Source of the DNA: Sphingobium sp. BYY-5
GTDB taxonomy: Bacteria; Pseudomonadota; Alphaproteobacteria; Sphingomonadales; Sphingomonadaceae
Direction: 5' to 3'
DNA length: 64,000 bases
Assembly (NCBI RefSeq): GCF_022758885.1
Contig: NZ_JALEBH010000001.1
Location: 3,193,501 to 3,257,500, forward strand
This document shows, in pieces, positions 61,171 to 64,000 of the stretch (positions are counted from its first letter, which is position 1; every line of letters starts with the position of its first letter). A model generated the notes under the pieces. The model saw only the letters and a list, made by a program, of their open reading frames with translations, ran no database searches and was not told the origin of the DNA. The position numbers and the translations under genes are program-made.

Positions 61171-62265
61171 ATGAGCGAGAACGAATCCTACAGCTACGCC
61201 AAGGCTGGCGTTGATATCGCCGCGGGCAACGCCCTTGTCCGTGCCATCGCCCCGCTGGCCAAGGCCACCCGCCGCCCCGGCGCCGACGCCGAACTGGGCG
61301 GCTTCGGCGGCTTTTTCGACCTCAAGGCCGCCGGCTATGACGACCCGCTGCTGGTCGCGGCCAATGACGGCGTGGGCACCAAGCTGAAGCTGGCGATCGA
61401 CCATGATCGCCATGACGGCGTGGGCATCGACCTGGTCGCCATGTGCGCCAACGACCTGATCGTACAGGGCGCCGAGCCGCTTTTCTTCCTGGATTATTAC
61501 GCCACCGGCAAGCTGGAGAGCGGCGTTGCCGAGCGCGTCATTGCTGGCATCGCCGAAGGCTGCCGGATCGCGGGCTGCGCCCTGATCGGCGGCGAGACCG
61601 CCGAAATGCCGGGCATGTATGCCGATGGCGACTATGATCTGGCCGGCTTCTGCGTCGGTGCGGTGGAACGCAGCAAGGCGCTGACCGGCAACAGGGTGAA
61701 GGCCGGCGACGTGCTGCTGGGTCTCGCTTCGTCGGGTGTCCATTCCAACGGTTTCTCGCTGGTTCGCCGCCTCGCCGCCGACAAGGGCTGGAAGCTCGAT
61801 CGCCCGGCGATCTTCGACAATGAAGTGCTGCTGATCGACGCGCTGATGGCGCCGACCCGCATCTATGTGAAGAGCCTGCTGCCGCTGGTGCGCGCGGGCC
61901 TCATCAATGCGCTGGCCCATATCACCGGCGGCGGCCTGCTGGAAAATATCCCGCGCGTCCTGCCTGACGGCGCCCATGCCACGGTGGACGCCGATGCGTG
62001 GGCACAGCCCCGGCTGATGGCCTTCCTCCAGGCGCAGGGCCATATCGAGCCGGAGGAAATGGCGCGCACCTTCAACTGCGGCGTCGGCATGGTGCTGGCC
62101 GTGGATGACGCGCATGTCGCTGCCGTGACCAAGGCGCTGGAGGACGCGGGCGAAACCGTCTTCCGCATCGGCGCGGTCGAGGCGGGCGACAAAGGCTGCA
62201 CCGTTAAGGGCAGCCAGGAAACATGGAGCGCGCAGGCCGACTGGTCGGCGACGCATCTGGGCTGA
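61171..62265 (+). CDS. purM: Phosphoribosylformylglycinamidine cyclo-ligase
   Basis: 364 residues from the ATG at 61171 ([20 protein letters not shown], the standard PurM start); the frame is open upstream through the palindromic element. The ATP-binding loop [46 protein letters not shown] and the C-terminal [16 protein letters not shown] are all intact. It performs step five of purine synthesis. purN follows 86 bases on, across a palindromic repeat. Confidence 0.97.
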   Translation: MSENESYSYAKAGVDIAAGNALVRAIAPLAKATRRPGADAELGGFGGFFDLKAAGYDDPLLVAANDGVGTKLKLAIDHDRHDGVGIDLVAMCANDLIVQGAEPLFFLDYYATGKLESGVAERVIAGIAEGCRIAGCALIGGETAEMPGMYADGDYDLAGFCVGAVERSKALTGNRVKAGDVLLGLASSGVHSNGFSLVRRLAADKGWKLDRPAIFDNEVLLIDALMAPTRIYVKSLLPLVRAGLINALAHITGGGLLENIPRVLPDGAHATVDADAWAQPRLMAFLQAQGHIEPEEMARTFNCGVGMVLAVDDAHVAAVTKALEDAGETVFRIGAVEAGDKGCTVKGSQETWSAQADWSATHLG

Positions 62266-62281
62266 TCCTCACACACAACCT

Positions 62282-62343
62282 CCGTTCGGTTCGAGCTTGT
62301 CGAGAACGGCGCGCAGGGTTCTCGACAAGCTCGAACCAAACGG
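62282..62343. repeat. Palindromic repeat between purM and purN
   Basis: CCGTTCGGTTCGAGCTTGTC and, inverted, CTCGACAAGCTCGAACCAAA form a long hairpin with a GC-rich loop. It is a variant of the repeats at 53824 and 55129 and lies within the purM-purN transcript. Confidence 0.75.
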
Positions 62344-62351
62344 GGTTGGGT

Positions 62352-63302
62352 ATGAACAAGGCAAAAGTCGCAGTCCTGATTTCCGGCCGTGGCTCCAACA
62401 TGGCCGCCTTGCTCTATGCGGCGAAGGCGGAGAGCTGTCCCTATGAGATCGTGCTGGTCGCCGCCAATGATCCCGATGCCGCCGGGTTGACGCTTGCCGC
62501 CGCCGAAGGGATCGCGACCTTCGGCCAGAGCCACAAGGGAATGAAGCGCGCCGAATTCGACCGGATCATCGACGCGCAATTGCGCGAGGCGGGCGCGCAA
62601 TATGTCGCGCTCGCCGGCTATATGCGCCTGCTCTCCCCCGAATTCGTGTCCGGCTGGGAAAACCGGATGCTCAATATCCATCCCAGCTTGCTGCCCAAAT
62701 ATAAGGGCCTCGACACGCACCAGCGCGCCATCGACGCAGGCGATGCCCATGCCGGCTGTTCGGTCCATATCGTCACGGCCGAACTGGACGATGGCCCGGT
62801 GCTGGGGCAGACCCCGGTCGCGATCCTGCCCGGCGACAGCGCCGACAGCCTCGCCGCGCGTATCCTGATCGCGGAGCATCAGCTTTATTCCCGCACCCTG
62901 GCCGATTTCGTCACCCGCGAGCGCCAGCCCGACTGGCTGCTGAACAAGGTGCGCGAAGCCGCGCTGGCGCTGCCGCAGGCGGACGAGATCGTCTCACACG
63001 GGATGCCCTGCTTCGGTATCGTCAAGGGCAAGAAATTCGCCTATTTCACCCGCGATCATCATGGCGACGGCATCATCGCCGTTCTGGTCAAGACCACCGC
63101 GCCCGACGAACAGGCGATGCTGATCGAAAGCGACCCGGCGCGCTATTATCGTCCCGCCTATTTCGGCGTCGACTGGGTCGGCATCCGTCTTGACCTGGGC
63201 GACACCGACTGGGATCATGTGGCGGAACGGCTGCACGCAAGCTGGCGCCAGATCGCGCCCAGGAAGCTGCTGGGCCTGATGGACATCGCTGACCCGTTTT
63301 AG
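62352..63302 (+). CDS. purN: Phosphoribosylglycinamide formyltransferase fused to a YjbR/MmcQ-like domain
   Basis: 316 residues from the ATG at 62352. Residues 1-200 form PurN: GRGSNMAALL, AGYMRLLSPEFV, and the catalytic Asn-His-Asp in MLNIHPSLLPKYKG and VTAELDDGPVLGQ. Ordinary PurN ends near residue 200; here about 110 residues follow (EIVSHGMPCFGIVKGKKFAYF, then TTAPDEQAMLIESDPARYYRPAYFG and GWVGIRLD-like VDWVGIRLDL), matching the YjbR/MmcQ DNA-binding-like family. One open frame with no internal stop joins them. It converts GAR to FGAR in purine synthesis; the added domain's role is unknown. Confidence 0.93.
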   Translation: MNKAKVAVLISGRGSNMAALLYAAKAESCPYEIVLVAANDPDAAGLTLAAAEGIATFGQSHKGMKRAEFDRIIDAQLREAGAQYVALAGYMRLLSPEFVSGWENRMLNIHPSLLPKYKGLDTHQRAIDAGDAHAGCSVHIVTAELDDGPVLGQTPVAILPGDSADSLAARILIAEHQLYSRTLADFVTRERQPDWLLNKVREAALALPQADEIVSHGMPCFGIVKGKKFAYFTRDHHGDGIIAVLVKTTAPDEQAMLIESDPARYYRPAYFGVDWVGIRLDLGDTDWDHVAERLHASWRQIAPRKLLGLMDIADPF

Positions 63303-63344
63303 GGCTGACCCGTTTTAGAGGCGTGTGGACGCTTCATTTTCCTT

Positions 63345-63432
63345 CGTCATGTCGGGCTTGACCCGGCATCCCGCTTCTTTCTTAAGCGCAACCGGAGAAG
63401 AAGCGGGACCCCGGATCAAGTCCGGGGTGACG
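63345..63432. repeat. Dispersed inverted-repeat unit, mirror of 10265-10341
   Basis: GTCGGGCTTGACCCGGCATC and GGGACCCCGGATCAAGTCCG half-sites flank an A/G-rich centre. The order is reversed relative to 10265-10341. It follows the purN stop by about 40 bases. Confidence 0.7.
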
Positions 63433-63469
63433 GTTGTATAAATGGCTGGAAATGGTCGATTGCAGTCAT

Positions 63470-63488
63470 CCTCCCCTGGCAGGGGAGG
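63470..63488. repeat. Short palindromic repeat, CCTCCCCT/AGGGGAGG family
   Basis: 8-base arms with loop GGC, the same core as 8739, 60979 and 61063. It lies about 80 bases before the YhhQ-type gene. Confidence 0.7.
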
Positions 63489-63565
63489 ATGAATAGCCCA
63501 CTTCCGCTCGTCGGCGGTCATGTCCCTATCTTCCCCAGCCGCGCGAATCCCGGTAAGGGCTGACG

Positions 63566-64000
63566 ATGACTACGACCTCCGCGCCCATCCGCCGCTCTCT
63601 CTTCATCTTTTCCATCCTGTACGGCGGCATGGTGTGCATGGCCGGCGTGCTGGGGGTGAAGCAGGTGGCGCTGGGGCCGCTGGCGGTGGAGGCGGGGATT
63701 TTCGCCTTTCTGCTGCTGGTGATCCTGTCCAGCGCCGTGTCCGAACTGCATGGCCAGAAGACGGCGACCACGCTGGTGCGTCTGGGCTTCGTGCCGCTGC
63801 TGGTGTCGGCCGCGCTGATCCACATCGTTATCGCGCTGCCGCATGATCCGGGCATGTATCCCCCCGCGATCGACGCTTTCCCGATCGTCGTGGGTCAGGG
63901 TTCGCGCATGATGCTGGCGGGGCTTATTTCGTACGGCGCGTCGCAGACGCTCAACGTCTTCATCTTCTCCAAGCTGTCGCGCGGAGAGGGGAAGCTGGTC
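63566..64000 (+). CDS. yhhQ: VUT/YhhQ-family queuosine precursor transporter, 5' part
   Basis: 145 residues visible, cut by the window end; ATG 63566 with a TAAGGG-like site upstream. Several transmembrane helices are seen (FIFSILYGGMVCMAGVLGVK, IFAFLLLVILSSAVSELHG, LVSAALIHIVIALP, LAGLISYGASQTLNVFIFS). The motif SAVSELHGQKTATTLVRLGF corresponds to the VUT family's ISExxGKKxA loop. Known members import queuosine precursors (preQ0/preQ1). It lies downstream of purN on the same strand, after two repeats. Confidence 0.8.
   Translation, partial: MTTTSAPIRRSLFIFSILYGGMVCMAGVLGVKQVALGPLAVEAGIFAFLLLVILSSAVSELHGQKTATTLVRLGFVPLLVSAALIHIVIALPHDPGMYPPAIDAFPIVVGQGSRMMLAGLISYGASQTLNVFIFSKLSRGEGKLV

Overview
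The window (about 64 kb, GC-rich) looks like the chromosome of a sphingomonad (Sphingobium/Sphingomonas-like alphaproteobacterium). The evidence is the ppx-ppk-hda cluster opposite purM-purN, tRNA genes with encoded CCA, proteins that resemble sphingomonad families, and short palindromic repeats (cores such as CCTCCCCT-n3-AGGGGAGG and TTCGACAAGCTCAGG) of the sort scattered through these genomes. All identifications were made by reading translated sequence; no database search was run.

Layout. 1-13.3 kb is housekeeping and metabolic DNA: a MarR-GNAT fusion regulator with a clear operator, a HhH-GPD glycosylase, an adrenodoxin-type ferredoxin, rlmB, tRNA-Tyr and tRNA-Lys, an SMR exporter, a GH3 beta-glucosidase, an HWE/HisKA_2 histidine kinase and an ABC-F protein. 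13.3-16.2 kb holds two divergent TetR/oxidoreductase pairs, each with a visible palindromic operator. 16.2-20.1 kb is a mobile-element scrapyard: an AlpA-like regulator, a MerR-like protein, a decayed serine recombinase, and an IS256-family element nested in an IS630-family remnant. 20.1-41.7 kb is the main accessory island. 42.1-43.2 kb is a second, complete IS630-family element. From 43.2 kb the core genome resumes: polA, an ECF sigma/anti-sigma pair with a glycosyltransferase, nadB, an ABC ATPase, ppx-ppk-hda, purM-purN and a YhhQ-type transporter cut by the window end.

The island carries (i) RHS toxin 1 with an upstream coupled gene and a downstream coupled immunity candidate, plus a displaced, IS-truncated second toxin tip; (ii) a compact, uninterrupted virB2-3-4-6-8-9-10-11 type IV secretion operon with no VirD4, VirB1, VirB5, VirB7 or relaxase; (iii) a second VirB2-like gene facing that operon, with a broken duplicate of its start about 1.65 kb away; (iv) four small secreted proteins that share one N-terminal layout (signal peptide, then a single YD/RHS unit of the form YDxxGRL...YDxADNR), three of which carry different C-terminal modules (DUF5648-like, beta-sandwich-like, bulb-lectin-like); and (v) RHS toxin 2, with a different tip, and its immunity candidate.

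The co-location of a minimal VirB machine with two RHS toxins and a family of single-YD-unit secreted proteins is the most unusual thing here and the best candidate for an undescribed system. The working idea is a contact-dependent or surface-display system in which the YD stubs are surface, adaptor or cargo components. That is inference from synteny and shared domain architecture, not something the sequence proves.
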